In this document: one piece after another, positions 51,094-63,429 of the stretch
How the letters are laid out: every line of letters starts with the position of its first letter
Position numbering within the stretch: the stretch's first letter is position 1
Assembly (NCBI RefSeq): GCF_017591435.1
Contig: NC_059300.1
Location: forward strand, 3,250,456-3,314,455
From: Portunus trituberculatus
Taxonomy: Eukaryota > Arthropoda > Malacostraca > Decapoda > Portunidae
DNA: 64,000 nucleotides
Direction of reading: 5' to 3'
Program-made: the position numbers and the translations under genes
The notes under the pieces: model-generated
Database searches by the model: none
Seen by the model: only the letters and a program-made list of their open reading frames with translations
What the model was told of the DNA's origin: nothing

Positions 51094-51361
51094 CAATCGA
51101 GAGGCCCGGGTTAGAGTCCCGGCGCGGCGAGGCAAATGGGCATGCCTCTTAATGTGTGGCCCCTGTTCACCTAGTAGTAAATAGGTACGAAATGTAACTC
51201 GAGGGGTTGTGGCCTCGCTTTCCCGATGTGTAGAGTGTGTTGTGGTCTCAGTCCTACCCGAAGATCGGTCTATGAGCTCTGAGCTCGCTCCGTAATGGGG
51301 AAGACTGGCTGGGTGACCAGCAGACGACCGAGGTGAATTACACACACACACACACACACAC
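51094..51361 (+). mobile_element. tRNA-derived SINE, copy 3
   Basis: Starts in the anticodon arm (CAATCGAGAGG) after a CA run that replaces the 5' half of the head. It then has a B-box, the same body as copy 2, and the end GAGGTGAATTACACACAC. Confidence 0.8.
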
Positions 51362-51547
51362 AAGTAAAGTGAAGTGTTGCTATATTACTGACAGTTTTCA
51401 AGCAGCACCAAGCACCAAGCGACAACACAAACAGTACGAGCCTTCGCCACAACCCTCCACACTGCCTTATGTTCATCAATTAAAGATATTTATAAGTCCG
51501 TTAACTTATTTTTAGATTTCCTTTACATATGAGAGTGAAAACAGTAC

Positions 51548-51950
51548 TGTTACGAATGTGTATGTATGTGCATATGTGTGTTTGCGCGGGCTGGCTGTGA
51601 GTGGCGCGAGTGAGCAGTCTGCAAGAGAGCACATGCAAGGCAAGACTGGGAGACGCACGCTCTGTTATTAAGACGTGCTTCCTGCTCCTGTGGTCTGTTG
51701 CGTCCGCCCCTGGGAACGCCTGTGGAGTGCCTGAGTGCCCTGTTTGTGTGCATGGAGGCTTCCCTGTGATGTACTGTGAACTCAGGACTCAGTAAAGGAC
51801 GTGAGTAAGCTGGTGTTTCTCTGTCCGGCGGTGCCCGCCACCCACCCGCCATTGTGTGCCTCGTGCTGATGTGCTCCTGTGTGCTCCGGACCCTGACAAC
51901 GAAGCTGATGCAGCCAGTGAAAGCGGACAACCACGGGTGAGAAGGTAACA
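51548..51950 (+). mobile_element. Solo LTR of a Ty3-like retrotransposon
   Basis: 403 bp, TGTTACGAATG to GAGAAGGTAACA, with GTAC target duplication at 51544-51547 and 51951-51954. Its body matches the LTR at 54727-55124 in the opposite orientation. Short TGTTAC/GTAACA inverted ends are as expected. Confidence 0.92.
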
Positions 51951-52677
51951 GTACGCAAATTCTAAAAGGTGATAGGTATAACGATCATTATAGAAGCAAT
52001 GCGTCAGTATTAACAACTGATATTTGCTTCCTTCACTTACCGTAGGCTAAACATCTCCCAGAATGCAGCCACTAATCTATCATTTCATATCCCATAGTCA
52101 AAAGTTCCCTATATGGCTTAATTTTGGCTTGGTGAGATGATAAATACAACATATGGAGGTCCGCCACCGCTGTTCCCGGTGTTGCCTACTGGCCGCCTCC
52201 CCCCCACTCCTCCAGCCATCACCCTCCCCCCCGGCAGCCTGCAGGGTCAAATACTTTTTTTCAAATATTTCCTAACGGTAATATTACGCTTCCATGATAT
52301 GTTTTTATATATCGTTGTGTTTGAAGTGTTATTTTCGCCTGTATAGGGTAAATATGTAGCGTTTAGTGGTGTTTTATTGCTAGGGTTGCCAACTCGCTGA
52401 AAAACAAATGTGACATCTCGTTGACAGGGCCGATTGCCTTCACCCCTCCCGGCGTGGTGATTTTTTTTTTTTGCCTTTTTTTGTGTGAAACCATTTCTAA
52501 ACTATTTGACTCAAACCTTAATTTAATTAGATGCATGTTTCTGAGTGATATGAATACACAGAAAACGTATTATTCAACAATTTATATTTTAGTGCAAAAT
52601 AACAAAATCAATAAAATAAAATAAATATCTTTCTTAAACAGAAACCTGTCCTGCTTAATGTCACATAAAACAGTATG

Positions 52678-52902
<225 letters not shown>

Positions 52903-53019
52903 GATGTCCCGCCAGTTAAGGTACATACTGTTACCTTCTCAGCCTTGGTTATCAGCTTTGACTGGCTGCGTCAGCTTCGTTGTCAGGCTCCGGAGCACAC
53001 CAGCACGAAACACACGAGC

Positions 53020-54653
53020 GTTCACTGGACCGCAGCGACATGCAGTCCCCCGTTACTCCACACAGCTGTTGAGGCGAGTCTAGCAACCACTCAGCCTCCA
53101 CCAGCCCTGGCCGCACCAGCGTGTGATCTGCGCCGCTGTCCACAGTCATGCGACATGGCCTCCCGTCCACGGCGCCTCTCACCTGCGCGCTGCCAACAGT
53201 GTAGTGACACTTCACACAAGCCAGGGCACTGGAGTTTTGGCTGGCTGAGAGGCGGCCCTGCCTTCAGCCTGTAGTCGTTTCTCGCTGACACTACCTCCTT
53301 CGGGCTGGGACAAGCGCTGGAGCGGTGTCCAGCCCCGCCGCAGTCCTCGCAGCAGTGCTGAAAGGCGACACGATCAGGCCGGTTGAGAGAGCGCACCCTT
53401 TGCTCCCTCGGGCATCGGCCTCTCACGTGCCCCTTCTCACCGCACTGCCAGCACCGCCCGCTGAACGCTCCCGGGCTCGCCGCACGTGATGCTGGCCTCC
53501 CCTTCACTTGAGCCTTGCGTCCTCTCACGTCACTGTGGGGCCGGGCGAAGCTAAACGGGGAGCTTGCGGTCTGCATGAAGGCCTCAAACTCCATTGCACG
53601 AGCTAAAGCCACTTGCACGTCAGCTGGGTGTGCCTGACTCACATAAATCTGCAGCTGGTGGTCCACCAAGGCATCCAGGAAGGCATCACGTGCCAACACG
53701 GTGACCATTTCCTCACCGGCCATTGGATACGCCCTTCTCACCAGTGCCTCTACGTCATGGGCCAGCTGGGACAGCGTCTCGCCCTTCTGCCTCGTCATCT
53801 TCTTCAGCTGGGCACGATACACCTCAGCCTGGTGGCGGTGCCTGAAGTGACGACGCAGTGCATCAGCAATGTCAGGAAGGGAGCACGTTGCGTTGGCGGG
53901 AGGTGGCTAAAAACCTCAATAGCTGGACCCCTGAGAGCTGTGGCCAGCTGCAAGGCCTTCTCAGCCTGGTCCCAGCCCTGGGCAGCATAGGACTCCCAGG
54001 CTACCTTACCGTCGTACTCGGCAGGCTTGTGAGACTTGAAGTGGGGGAAAGGCGAGCGAAGTGGTGAGGGTGGAGGTGACAAAGACAGCGCGCGCCATGC
54101 TGGACAGGGAAGCGAGGAAAGATGGCGGGAAACTTGACGCCAACAAACCCGCGTTTCCCAAAGGCCGCGAGGCCGCTGGTGGGCCACCAGAAGCCCTCCA
54201 CGGGCCCGCTGCTCCAACAAGGCCACAGTCCCCGCCCACGGCATCAGGAGGGGCAGAAGCGACACTCCCAGGGCTCCCGAAACACCCCTTGTCGCCATAT
54301 CCGGTTGGCGCCAAACTGTTTCACTCCTTATGTCTCTCACCTCATCCCACAGCGCCTGCAGGTCCTTCTCCAGCTCGTCCTTCACTGTCTGCAGGTCACC
54401 CTTCACTGCCTGCAGATTCTGCTCCAGTTCACTTCGCACACTTTCGCAGGAATGATCGGTGTAATCCTGCGCCTGCACCCTCAAGGAGCCCAGGCTAGAC
54501 TGCAACACCTCCATCAACTGCTGTGTGTGTTCCGCCTGCTGCCGTCCCTGTTATGACTGTTCTGCCCTCATAGACGTTATCAGCTCGAGCTGGTCGGGCT
54601 TCCTCTCACCCGGCTCAGCCTCACCACCACCCCCATTAGCCTCAGCATGATCC
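53020..54653 (-). pseudogene. gag-protease region of the retrotransposon
   Basis: A frame opens at ATG 54653 (MDHAEANGGGG), meets a stop near 54555, and continues as a coiled coil (LEQNLQAVKGDLQTVKDELE). At 53822-53220 it reads capsid-like sequence and two zinc knuckles, CWQCGEKGHVRGRC and CEDCGGAGHRSSAC. At 53215-53020 it reads an aspartic protease with VDSGADHTLV. Three frames and stops: inactive. Confidence 0.85.
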
Positions 54654-54707
54654 ATCACGCTAACCAGTCACAAGCAACGACAAGCACGGTAAAACACAGG
54701 ACTCTAA

Positions 54708-54725
54708 ATCCCACTCCTGACACCA
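54708..54725 (-). promoter_or_regulatory. Primer-binding site, tRNA-Leu type
   Basis: TGGTGTCAGGAGTGGGAT, one base after the 5' LTR on the minus strand. It complements a tRNA 3' end CCTGACACCA, which fits tRNA-Leu (5' GTCAGG). Assignment is from acceptor-stem logic. Confidence 0.75.
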
Positions 54726-54726
54726 C

Positions 54727-55124
54727 TGTTACCTTCTCGGCCTTGGTTATCAGCTTTGACTGGCTGCGTCAGCTTTGTTGTCAGGGTCCGGAGCACACCA
54801 GCACGAGGCACACAATGGCGGGTAATGGCGGGCACCGCTGGACAGAGAAACACCAGCTTACTCACGTCCTTTACTGAGCCCTCAGTTCACAGTACATCAC
54901 AGGGCAGCCTCCACACACACACACACAGGGCACACAGGCACTCACAGGCGTTCCCAGGGGCACAACAGACCAGAACAGCAGGCAGCACGTCTTAATTACA
55001 GAGCGTGCGTCTCATGTCTTGCCTCGCACGTGCTTTCTTGCTGATTCCCCACGCGCCGCGCGCTAACACTCACAAAGCCAGCCCGCACAAACACACATGG
55101 GCACATACACACACATTCGTAACA
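54727..55124 (-). repeat. 5' LTR of the deleted retrotransposon
   Basis: 398 bp, TGTTACGAATG to GAAGGTAACA on the minus strand. Same family as the solo LTR at 51548-51950, with many differences, so of separate insertion. Confidence 0.9.
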
Positions 55125-56240
55125 ATACACAGGGACATGATAGTTTAAGTGGATCTGATTAAAAAATATTCTATTAACATATGCTGTTTTTTTGCTTTAT
55201 TTATTTAAAAGTTGAAAGTGAAAATAGAGCGATGACGTGTTTTGCGGGAACTGCTTGGGCAGAATGGAGGAGGAGAAGCAGCAGCAGCAGCAGCAGCAGC
55301 ATTAGGACGCCGCCGTGTGTCGCTGTAACCTGTAATATCAAGATAATGTGTACAATGCAAACACCCAAATACCTACATAAACTATTCAAAGATGAGATTA
55401 TTATTTTTGTTGGTTTATAAATGAAAAGAATGTAGCCTACATTAAACATAACACAGCGTTATTTTATTACACCGTTTTATTCGTACTTTGCAACTCACCA
55501 CAGCTGGCCAGAGTCTCATCGCGATGAGTTCCCGCGCGTGTAAATTAATGTCAAGGCTCACATGCCTCCTGTCATGTGTTCCTGCGTCCTTTAATATTCA
55601 AGGCTCACAAGCCTCTTGTCATGATGTGTTCCCGCATCCTGTAAATGTCACAATTAAGACATTATTTAAGTTTTCTAACATTATTCAATTTCGTTCATGA
55701 CAAGAGGCTTGTGAGCCTTGAATATTAAAGGATGCAGGAACACATGACAGGATGCTTGTGAGCCTTGACATTAATCTACAAGCGCGGGAACTCATCGCGA
55801 CGAGACTGGCCAGCTGTGGTGAGTTACAAAGTACGAATAAAACGGTGTAATAAAATAACGCTGTGTTATGTTTAATGTAGGCTGCATTCTTTCATTTATA
55901 AACCAACAAAAATAATAATCTCATCTTTGAATAGTTTTTGTAGGTATTTGGGTGTTTGCATTGTACACATCATCTTGATATTACAGGTTACAGCGACACA
56001 CGGCAGCGTCCTAATGCTGCTACTACTGCTGCTGCTGCTGCTGCTACTGCTGATCCTCCTCCTCCATTTTGCCCAAGCGGTTCCCGCAACACACGTCACC
56101 GCTCTATTTTCACCTTCAATTTTTAAATAAATAAAGCAAAAAAAAAAAAAAAAAAAAAGCATATGTTAATAGAGTATTTTTTAATCAGATCCACTTGAAC
56201 TATCATATCCCTGCATATGTACCTTAACTCTCGGGACACC

Positions 56241-56243
<3 letters not shown>

Positions 56244-56313
<70 letters not shown>
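56244..56313. repeat. (TA)n microsatellite
   Basis: Directly at the right end of the foldback element, mirroring the (TA)n on its left. Confidence 0.95.
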
Positions 56314-56315
<2 letters not shown>

Positions 56316-57350
56316 GAAATAATAGAAAATAATAGAAAGCAGAACATTCCTGTAACAGTGCACATTTAGTGCAATAAGAAAAGTGCAAAATCTGTGGAAA
56401 AGTTGTAAACATAAACACTTAATGCCTGAAAGCCCATGACTGTACAATTGTAATATAAAAGAAAAAAAAGATTGAACCCAAGAACTCAAAAGCTCATCCA
56501 TGCTCCTTTGTTGTCGTCTCTTGTCTTCCGGTATCTTCTAAGCAACCAACAGTACCTCGACCAATGAGATGAGCCGGATTCTGTATTGACATACTCGTGT
56601 GTGAGTGTGCTGTCAGCTCATTGGTCACAGAGCAGGAGGGGGCTGGCAATAAGTTTACCGTAAACTTTAATGTAAAGTGCCCGCATCAATTATTTCCATT
56701 AACATTTTACAGACTATTTCTGATTTTCACATAAATACGGGACAAAGTGTGTCCCTTTTCAGCTCAATATGGGACGCATACTTTTGTTTCTAAATACGGG
56801 ACGATTCCGTTTTTCAAGGGACGGTTGGCAACCCTATTTACGGCGCATGTTAAAGGCTTTTTAATGGTAAAAAATTTCAATTTCCCATTTTGAGTTTTTC
56901 ATTTGAACGTATGTGACCCTTTATGATATAAAAAAATCGTCTATGCTCAATCTATTGAGAGAAATATGTGGACTTTGAAATGGTGTTTGGTGCTGTTGAA
57001 CAAAAATCTTATTTTTATTTGCTCACGTTTCTGCTTCTCGGTCTAACTCGCTGTAGAATGCCTTAAAAGATAGCTCAAACAACGTGAAATGTGGTAAAAT
57101 ACTTGCCAAGTGAAAATGGTTTGACTTTCCAGAATGTTTTAGTTAAGTTATTGTTGGAAATGTTTTATACTTTTAACATAATTAATTAGACATTAAAAAA
57201 AAAAAAAAAAAAAAACTAGTTGAGCTTGAGATATTTTGCCATTTTGAAAATTAGTTTAAAATATTTATCACGTCATAAAATAACATGCATTCGGCCGTGG
57301 TTTTGTTTTTTCTAAAAGTAATTTTTGAAATAAAATTATTTACGTAATTT
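56314..57350. other. Intergenic sequence
   Basis: AT-rich with a poly(A) run at 57195-57216. No gene or named repeat recognised. Confidence 0.4.
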
Positions 57351-57356
57351 AGCCGA

Positions 57357-57790
57357 GTCACCCTCCGTTTCCGTTCTCTCTGATGACCACAGCCCAGGTG
57401 GTGAATCATCGTAGCCTCCAACCAGCGCCTCTTTTCCAACACCCCATTTCGTTAATATTTTCCCTAATATCTAGTGATTTCTACGTGTTTTCGTATGTTT
57501 CTAGCTTCAGGTGTGTAGATATTGGTAGCAGAAGAAGGAAGAAAGGAGAAATAAAGGAGGGTAAGGAGAAAAGAAGGAGAAAGGGAGGAGGAAAAGGAGG
57601 AGGAGGAGCCAAGCCACAATACTTAAGTCACCCTCCATTTCCTCAATATTTTGTATAACATCTAGTGTTTTGATGTGTTTCTAGGTTCAGGCGTGTAGAT
57701 GGAAGCAAAGGAAGGAAGACGAAGGAGAAACAATAGAGGAGGATTAAGAAGAAATGATAAATGGAAGCGGAATACGAGGAGCCAAGGTAT
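57357..57790. repeat. Two-unit direct repeat, purine-rich
   Basis: Unit 1 (about 57357-57612) and unit 2 (about 57628-57790) share TCACCCTCC, a CTAGTG..TTTCTAG..TTCAGG block, GTGTAGAT, GGAAGAAnGGAGAAA and GAGGAGCCAAG. An open frame through unit 1 (RRKKGEIKEGKEKRRRKGGG) is low-complexity. Confidence 0.65.
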
Positions 57791-57949
57791 TTAGGTAAGT
57801 GTCCCTTTTAATCTTAACGTTCTTTATAATGCATACTGTTGGTTGCCTAAAAAGCTTCGGCTTTACATGGGCTGCCATTCATTCCTATATATTTATATGC
57901 TGTTTAAAATTGTAAAAGTTTGGCATAATAAAGTGTTCAAGTGTTTTAG

Positions 57950-58731
57950 GATATATTTGGGGTGTTTCAAGTGTGTTCAGTAGTGTTGCAGGGTGATATG
58001 AGTATGTTTTTGGTGCATTTTGTGTGTTTCTATTGTGTTTTAGGCCTTTTAGGTATATTTTACGTATCTTGCGTATGTGGATTGAGATGTGTTTCAGTAT
58101 TTCCATGTATTGAGTGTGTTTTGGGAGCATTTTGAGTGGTTGTGTGGTGTTTTGAGTGTGTTTTTGGTTAATTTTGAGTGTTTTAAGCTGTGTGGGTGTG
58201 TGTTAGGAATCTTTTGGATCTGTGTGGGGGTGATTTGGGTATATTTGGAAGTTTCTAGGGAGTTTTAGGTGTGTTGCATGGCTTTTTGAGTGTGATAGGG
58301 GATGATTTTAAGTGTTGTAAGTGGTTTGGATGTCTGGGGGTGATTTTGGTTTATATTGGGTGTTTCTAGTGAATTTTAGGTGTGTCTTGGTGCATCTTGA
58401 GGTGTTGCATGGTGTTTTGAGTGTGTTTTATGCTAGTTTTGAGTGTTTTAAATGATTTGTGTGTGTGTGAAGGTGATTTTGGCGTATAGTGGTGTTTCTA
58501 GAGAGTGTTGTGTGTGCTATGGTGCCTTTCGAGGTATTGTTTTGTTTTATGAGTGTGTTTTTGGTTAGTTTTGAGTGTTGTAAGCGGCTTGTGCATGTAT
58601 TTGGGTGATTCAGGCGTCGATTTTGGCGTATACTGGGTGTTTCTAGTGAGTTTTAGGTGTATTTAGGGACATTTTGAGGTGTTGCATGGTGTTTTGAGTG
58701 TGTTTTGAGTGTTTTAAGTGGTTTGTGTGTA

Positions 58732-58734
<3 letters not shown>
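57950..58734. repeat. Satellite-like tandem array, about 135 bp period, about 5-6 units
   Basis: Recurring blocks GTTGCATGGTGTTTTGAGTG, TTTGAGTGTTTTAAG, GGTGATTTTGG and TGTTTCTAGTGAGTTTTAGG recur near 58135, 58268, 58400, 58529 and 58676 (spacing about 130-147). GT-rich on the + strand and diverged. Confidence 0.8.

Positions 58735-58801
<67 letters not shown>
58735..58801. repeat. (TA)n microsatellite
   Basis: About 65 bp between the satellite and a Tigger terminus. Confidence 0.95.
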
Positions 58802-58804
<3 letters not shown>

Positions 58805-59807
58805 TAGTTTCTCGTTATAAGGTAGTTCTTTATCTGGTCAATTCACAGTTACGGTATTTGGAAATTACTACCCTCGATTCGATATACAGTAAGAAAAATT
58901 CACAGATACGGTATCCGCTTATGTCATCCAAGTAGGCCCAGCAAGGGGAGCAGGGCTGATGACGTCATCTACGCCATACCTCCCAGCCACTCACAGTACT
59001 GACTTTAACTTGACCACCCTTGGAGCTTGTTATCTCTTCCCCTCACCCCCTTTCTTTTAACTGCATTACATATTACTTACATGCATTACTAATTAGATGA
59101 ATAAATGGAATATTGAAGAGTCTATTGTAAGCACAAATATATTCATAATAATTATGGCAAACATTTAAAGCCTACTACCAGTGGTGAACAATGCAGCAAC
59201 TGATAAAGGGCACAGATGGGCCTGGCAAGCCCACTATCAGAGAATGGTGGAAGTCGTATAACATCAAGCACGCCTTAGATAACATCAAGTCATCTTGGGA
59301 CGAAGTGAAGACGTCTACCATGAACTTGGCGTGGAATAAAGTATGGCCAGAATGCGCGCATGACTTCCCAGGCTTTGCTGAAGATGACATTGGTGCGATC
59401 AGAAATAACATAGTAAATCTGTGCCATAGGGTTGGCTTCGATGAAGTTGATGATAATGATGTTCGATATCTTTTGAAAAGCCATGCTGAACCTCTCTCAA
59501 ATGATGAACTTATAGAGCTAGACAAGGCATCACAGGAGGCAGAAAAAGAGGGAGACAAGGAAGAACTTGTGTGTGGCCTGGACATCAAAATTTTTAGAGA
59601 ATGTCTCGGTGGTATCGAAAAAGCTCTGGAAACCCTGAAGGATGTGACCAAAATTCTGCCAGGAGTACCAAAGTGGCCCAAGATGTAGAGAAAAGTGTCA
59701 AGATTCATCAAGAAACTTTTTATACATTATTCGTGCAATTTCTTTGAATAATAGATACAAGCCTGCCTGCAGTACATATGATTGTACATATTATACTTTA
59801 CTTCGTT
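58802..59807 (+). mobile_element. Tigger-type element fragment (fourth family) with left end
   Basis: Left end CAGTAGTTTCTCGTTATAAG after TA, then non-coding sequence and the C-terminal part of a transposase (59191-59688). The right end is missing, replaced by a LINE fragment. Confidence 0.75.
59191..59688 (+). pseudogene. Tigger transposase C-terminal fragment (TIGD1-like)
   Basis: 165 codons, open. WKSYNIKHALDNIKSSWDEV followed by WNKVWPECAHDF is the end of the DDE domain and tail of Tigger/TIGD1 proteins. The two HTH domains and most catalytic residues are absent. The internal ATG is chance; this is a remnant, not a gene. Confidence 0.85.
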
Positions 59808-60335
59808 CATCTGTACGCATGTTTGGGGGGGTTCCAATCACACAGCTTTGCTTGATAGAGTGGAATCAAAAGCTCTTCGTCTCATCAACTCCCCTCCTCT
59901 CACTAACTGTCTTCAGTCTCTTTCTCACCGCCAAAATGTTGCATCCCTTTCTATCTTTTATCGCTATTTTCATGGTAACTGTTCTACTGATCTTGCTAAC
60001 TGCATGCCTCCCCTTCTCCTGCACCCTCGCTGCACAAGGCTGTCTTCTTCCTCTCATTTCTATTCTGTCCAACTCTCTAATGCAAGAGTTAACCAGTATT
60101 CTCAGTCATTCATCCCTTTCACTGGTAAACTCTGGAACTCCCTCCCTGCATCTGTATTTCCGAATTCCTACAACTTGTCTTCTTTTAAGAGGCATTTGCT
60201 CCCCTAATTCTGGCTGACGGTTTTGGCACTTTTTGCACTTTTCAGAGAGCCAGCACTCAAGTGGGCCTTTTTTTTTTTACTTTTTTTTTTTTCCCTTGGC
60301 TGGTCCTCTTCCCTACGTAAAAAAAAAAAAAAAAA
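59808..60335 (+). mobile_element. 5'-truncated LINE with poly(A) tail, same family as 1-3995
   Basis: Frame 59812-60207 reads HVWGGSNHTALLDRVESKAL, SLSHRQNVASLSIFYRYFHG and SFIPFTGKLWNSLPASVF, matching the inverse of positions 1-400. The tail is AGGCATTTGCTCCCC, T-rich runs, then A(17) at about 60319-60335. Confidence 0.85.
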
Positions 60336-60439
60336 CAATACTGGCATTTGCAAGGATTCCTTAATAATATTAATGATAACACTCTTATAAATAAGCACTA
60401 TATATGTAATATACTATTTGTGATTTGTAACTCATGCAT

Positions 60440-60536
60440 ATCTACCATCTGTATTCATGTGGAACCGTTAAAGCAGAACCGGTTCCCAATGGTTCCTGGC
60501 GGAACTGTTGGAATCGGTTCCTGCCCAGCCCTTGCA
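60440..60536. repeat. hAT-like terminus
   Basis: Ends GGTTCCTGCCCAGCCCTTG; its complement CAAGGGCTGGGCAGGAACC is a classic hAT end. It contains AACCGGTTCC like 48884-49110. Confidence 0.55.
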
Positions 60537-60539
60537 TTT

Positions 60540-61548
60540 GCACTATCATCAACTGAAGCTCCTCCTCCTCCTTCAGTCACTTTTTATCATACAGTCTTAT
60601 ATATCCTCATCCCATTACCTTAACATAAAGTTATTGATGTTAATGAAATTTCATCAACATCAAAAACTCTGGCTGTGACTTATCCATACTCCATCCCATT
60701 TCTACTGCAAGCCAATATTGATAATACATACAAGGGAAATTGCAAGAAGTCAAAGTGTGACAGCACCTGTATAAAGTTAAAACATCTATTTATATAAATC
60801 AGACTTAACCATACTTTTATCACATTTGTACAAGAAAGATAAGAACATAAGGGATAGTGCAAGAAGAAAGTATAAAATATGACATTCATTTACAAATCTA
60901 TAATACCTATCTATTTGTCATCTCCATCCTTAAATTTCTGAACAGTCTTACACAGCTTTGTCTTAACTGCACCAACTTTCTTATTAACAAGTCTATTCCA
61001 TTCATCTATCACCTTATTTGAAACAACTTTTCAGCTTTTTTTTAGAATTGGAAATACTGTATCATTCTACTGCAGAATGCTCTACAGAGCATTCTACAGT
61101 AGTTTTACTCATTCCCTGTCCTACTAGAAACTGCTGGAACATTAATCCTACTTGGATATCCTTATTATAAAAATTTAGAGTTAATATGTATACTTTAATG
61201 AAAAAAAGTTATATGAAGCACCTGGTTTCATCAAACTGACATCGTGTAAAAAGTTTTATTAATATAATGAACACATATTCTACACATATGGCATGCATTA
61301 CATTTGTGCAACTGTTTTGGCAGTTTTACCTACTTAAAAATATAACCAAAATCACAATATCAATATAAATAGCACCATCAGCTTGAATTTTTCAGCCTGG
61401 GAAGTGGCTGAGATCATCAATGTAATGTTCCTCATACAGCATGCTGCTAAGAGTGTGCAGTACCAGTACCAGAACCACCTCCTGAAACACACCAGCACAC
61501 CAATTGACAGGTTAATGTCATTGGAACACAAGTCTCTTGTAACCAATG

Positions 61549-61635
<87 letters not shown>

Positions 61636-63111
61636 ATTCACTAGAATTCTTACATAAATTGTAAAACTATACAAAAGAAAATGATTCCTTCGAACTGCTG
61701 TCTATCTATCTATTTGCTATATTGACAGTGTGCAGAAAAAAAAGAAAAAAAAAAAAAAAGAAAATAACTGATATGAGAAGTGTCTTGAACTTTAATGTTT
61801 TACACATCCTGTTGTCATTCTATAAGTACACTAATTATATTGGTAATTCATTTTTGAGATATAAGTATAATGGGTACCTACATGTACATCATTTGATTTT
61901 GGTGGAGATAACTATTAATTTTCCATAAAACACTTTCCTTTATCTTTAATGCAATATGCTCTTTCCTACAATGTTATATACTTTGCCACTACACTGAATT
62001 TTCAAGAACAAAACACAGCTGCATCAAATAAGATGTAAGAGCACAAGTACTGTAGGTGGAATGTTATGCATGGGAGACATTATAGAAAGGCTCTGATATT
62101 GCTACACTACTTGAAAAATTGGGGCAAAGCTGTAATGCTGTAATCAAAAGCATAATATGGTACATATTATGAGAAGATGTAAATGAAGTAGGATATGTTA
62201 TGAAATTGACACTGAACAAAATTCACATGGAAATAAGACAAATACAAATACATTACTCTAAAAAACAGATGCAAATAATCTTCTTCTATGTAAAATAAAA
62301 ATCCTAAAATATTAAGTTTCTAAGATTCATATATTATTTTATAATTTCAGGAATGTGAACTCCAGTGAGAAGGAAGAACAAATTTCTCTTCTTTCTTTCC
62401 TACATCTTGTACCAATATATGGAATCATAAGGGGACAGCAAACTAGGATTAAAAATCTAGATAACTGCAGTGATTTTAAGGTGTAATACAAAATATGATT
62501 TCTTCAAATACTGGTAGCATATCAGCCACAATAGTGAACATTTATGTAGATCTGATTTATATTCCTTAAGAGCAACTGCAGTAATGCAACTCTTTTCATA
62601 TATTCCTTCCAATTGTTCACTGGCAATTATGACAATCTAAATAAACAGATAAAAATTAATTGGCCCCACAAACCTCACATTTCTATTCTGTAATGGTGCT
62701 TGGCTTGCTGCTGGGTGGCATCAAGCTATCAAAGTGGCTGGCATCAGGATATACTGTGCAAGCTACATAAGTATACATGTCAGACACTGAGAACTGAATC
62801 AGTAATATTACATCAGAGATATAAGGCATTCAGGTAACTATACATGATATTCAATTTGCAAGGAGTTTTGCTTCTCAGAAAAAAAAAAAAAAAAAAAAAA
62901 AAAGATGCTTTTCAATTACCACATTGTCATATAAAATATCTTGGGAACACTCATACACATCAATCTGTCACACATTTTGTAAAATTTGACAATATGGTTG
63001 AGACATGAAGAGAATCATAACAGAAAGGATCAGTAGATTTCTACCAGGCTATAGACTAGAAATTCAGATCAAATACAAAGAATAACATTAGATATAAAAA
63101 ATACTGAGAAA
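60540..63111. other. Downstream region and 3' UTR of PLOD
   Basis: AT-rich sequence with few repeats apart from (TA)n at 61549-61632 and a poly(A) run at 62879-62903. The part next to 63111 is the PLOD 3' UTR; its end was not located. Confidence 0.4.
61549..61632. repeat. (TA)n microsatellite
   Basis: About 84 bp, probably downstream of PLOD. Confidence 0.95.
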
Positions 63112-63267
63112 TCATGGATCAATGAAAGAAACCATGATGTAGCGTGTCCCTTTAGTGGTCTGCAGGCCCTCGTGGTAGTGGGTGAGGCGACCGGGATGCA
63201 TGAGTGACCAACCCACCCGTGTGTCCACCACAGAGCAGTTGTACCGGATGAAATGAGCACCACCTCC
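63112..63267 (-). CDS. PLOD: PLOD-type procollagen-lysine hydroxylase, last coding exon only
   Basis: 51 codons and TGA, opened by acceptor tttctcag in phase 0. The peptide includes GGGAHFIRYNCSV, then GWSLMHPGRLTHYHEGL, TTKGTRYIMVSF and the terminal IDP. This is the C-terminus of the procollagen-lysine 2-oxoglutarate 5-dioxygenase family, an ER enzyme that hydroxylates collagen lysines. The His of HEGL is the distal iron ligand of the double-stranded beta helix, and the Arg ten residues on (GTRY) binds 2-oxoglutarate; both are present. The rest of the gene must lie beyond position 64000; nothing else of it is visible in 63268-64000. The symbol names the family, not a paralogue. Confidence 0.9.
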   Translation of the reverse strand, partial: GGGAHFIRYNCSVVDTRVGWSLMHPGRLTHYHEGLQTTKGTRYIMVSFIDP

Positions 63268-63429
63268 CTGAGAAAAGAGAAGGAACAAGTGTTTTTATAT
63301 GAATGTACTGGCTTTCCACATTAGTTGTTTCTATCACATAGTATGGTCAGCTGCTTATGATAAAAGCTCATATTTGTAACATTGAAATATGCTTTTCAAA
63401 ATTCTGATCATGAATACAGTCAACAGGTA

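Larger units (their letters stand above)
52929..55124 (-). mobile_element. Ty3-like LTR retrotransposon, internally deleted (gag and protease only)
   Basis: Flanked by ATAC duplications (52925-52928, 55125-55128). Read on the minus strand: 5' LTR 55124-54727, a tRNA-Leu-type primer-binding site, gag, protease, then an abrupt join to an 85 bp remnant of the 3' LTR (53013-52929). RT, RNase H and integrase are missing. Confidence 0.9.

Noticed and set aside
53091..53822. Host zinc-finger gene (CCHC)
   Set aside because: The two zinc knuckles, the downstream DSGA protease, LTRs, primer site and target duplication show a retrotransposon gag.
59191..59688. Intact host gene of TIGD type
   Set aside because: Only the C-terminal part of a Tigger transposase, next to a Tigger terminus and cut by a LINE fragment. 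The first Met is internal.
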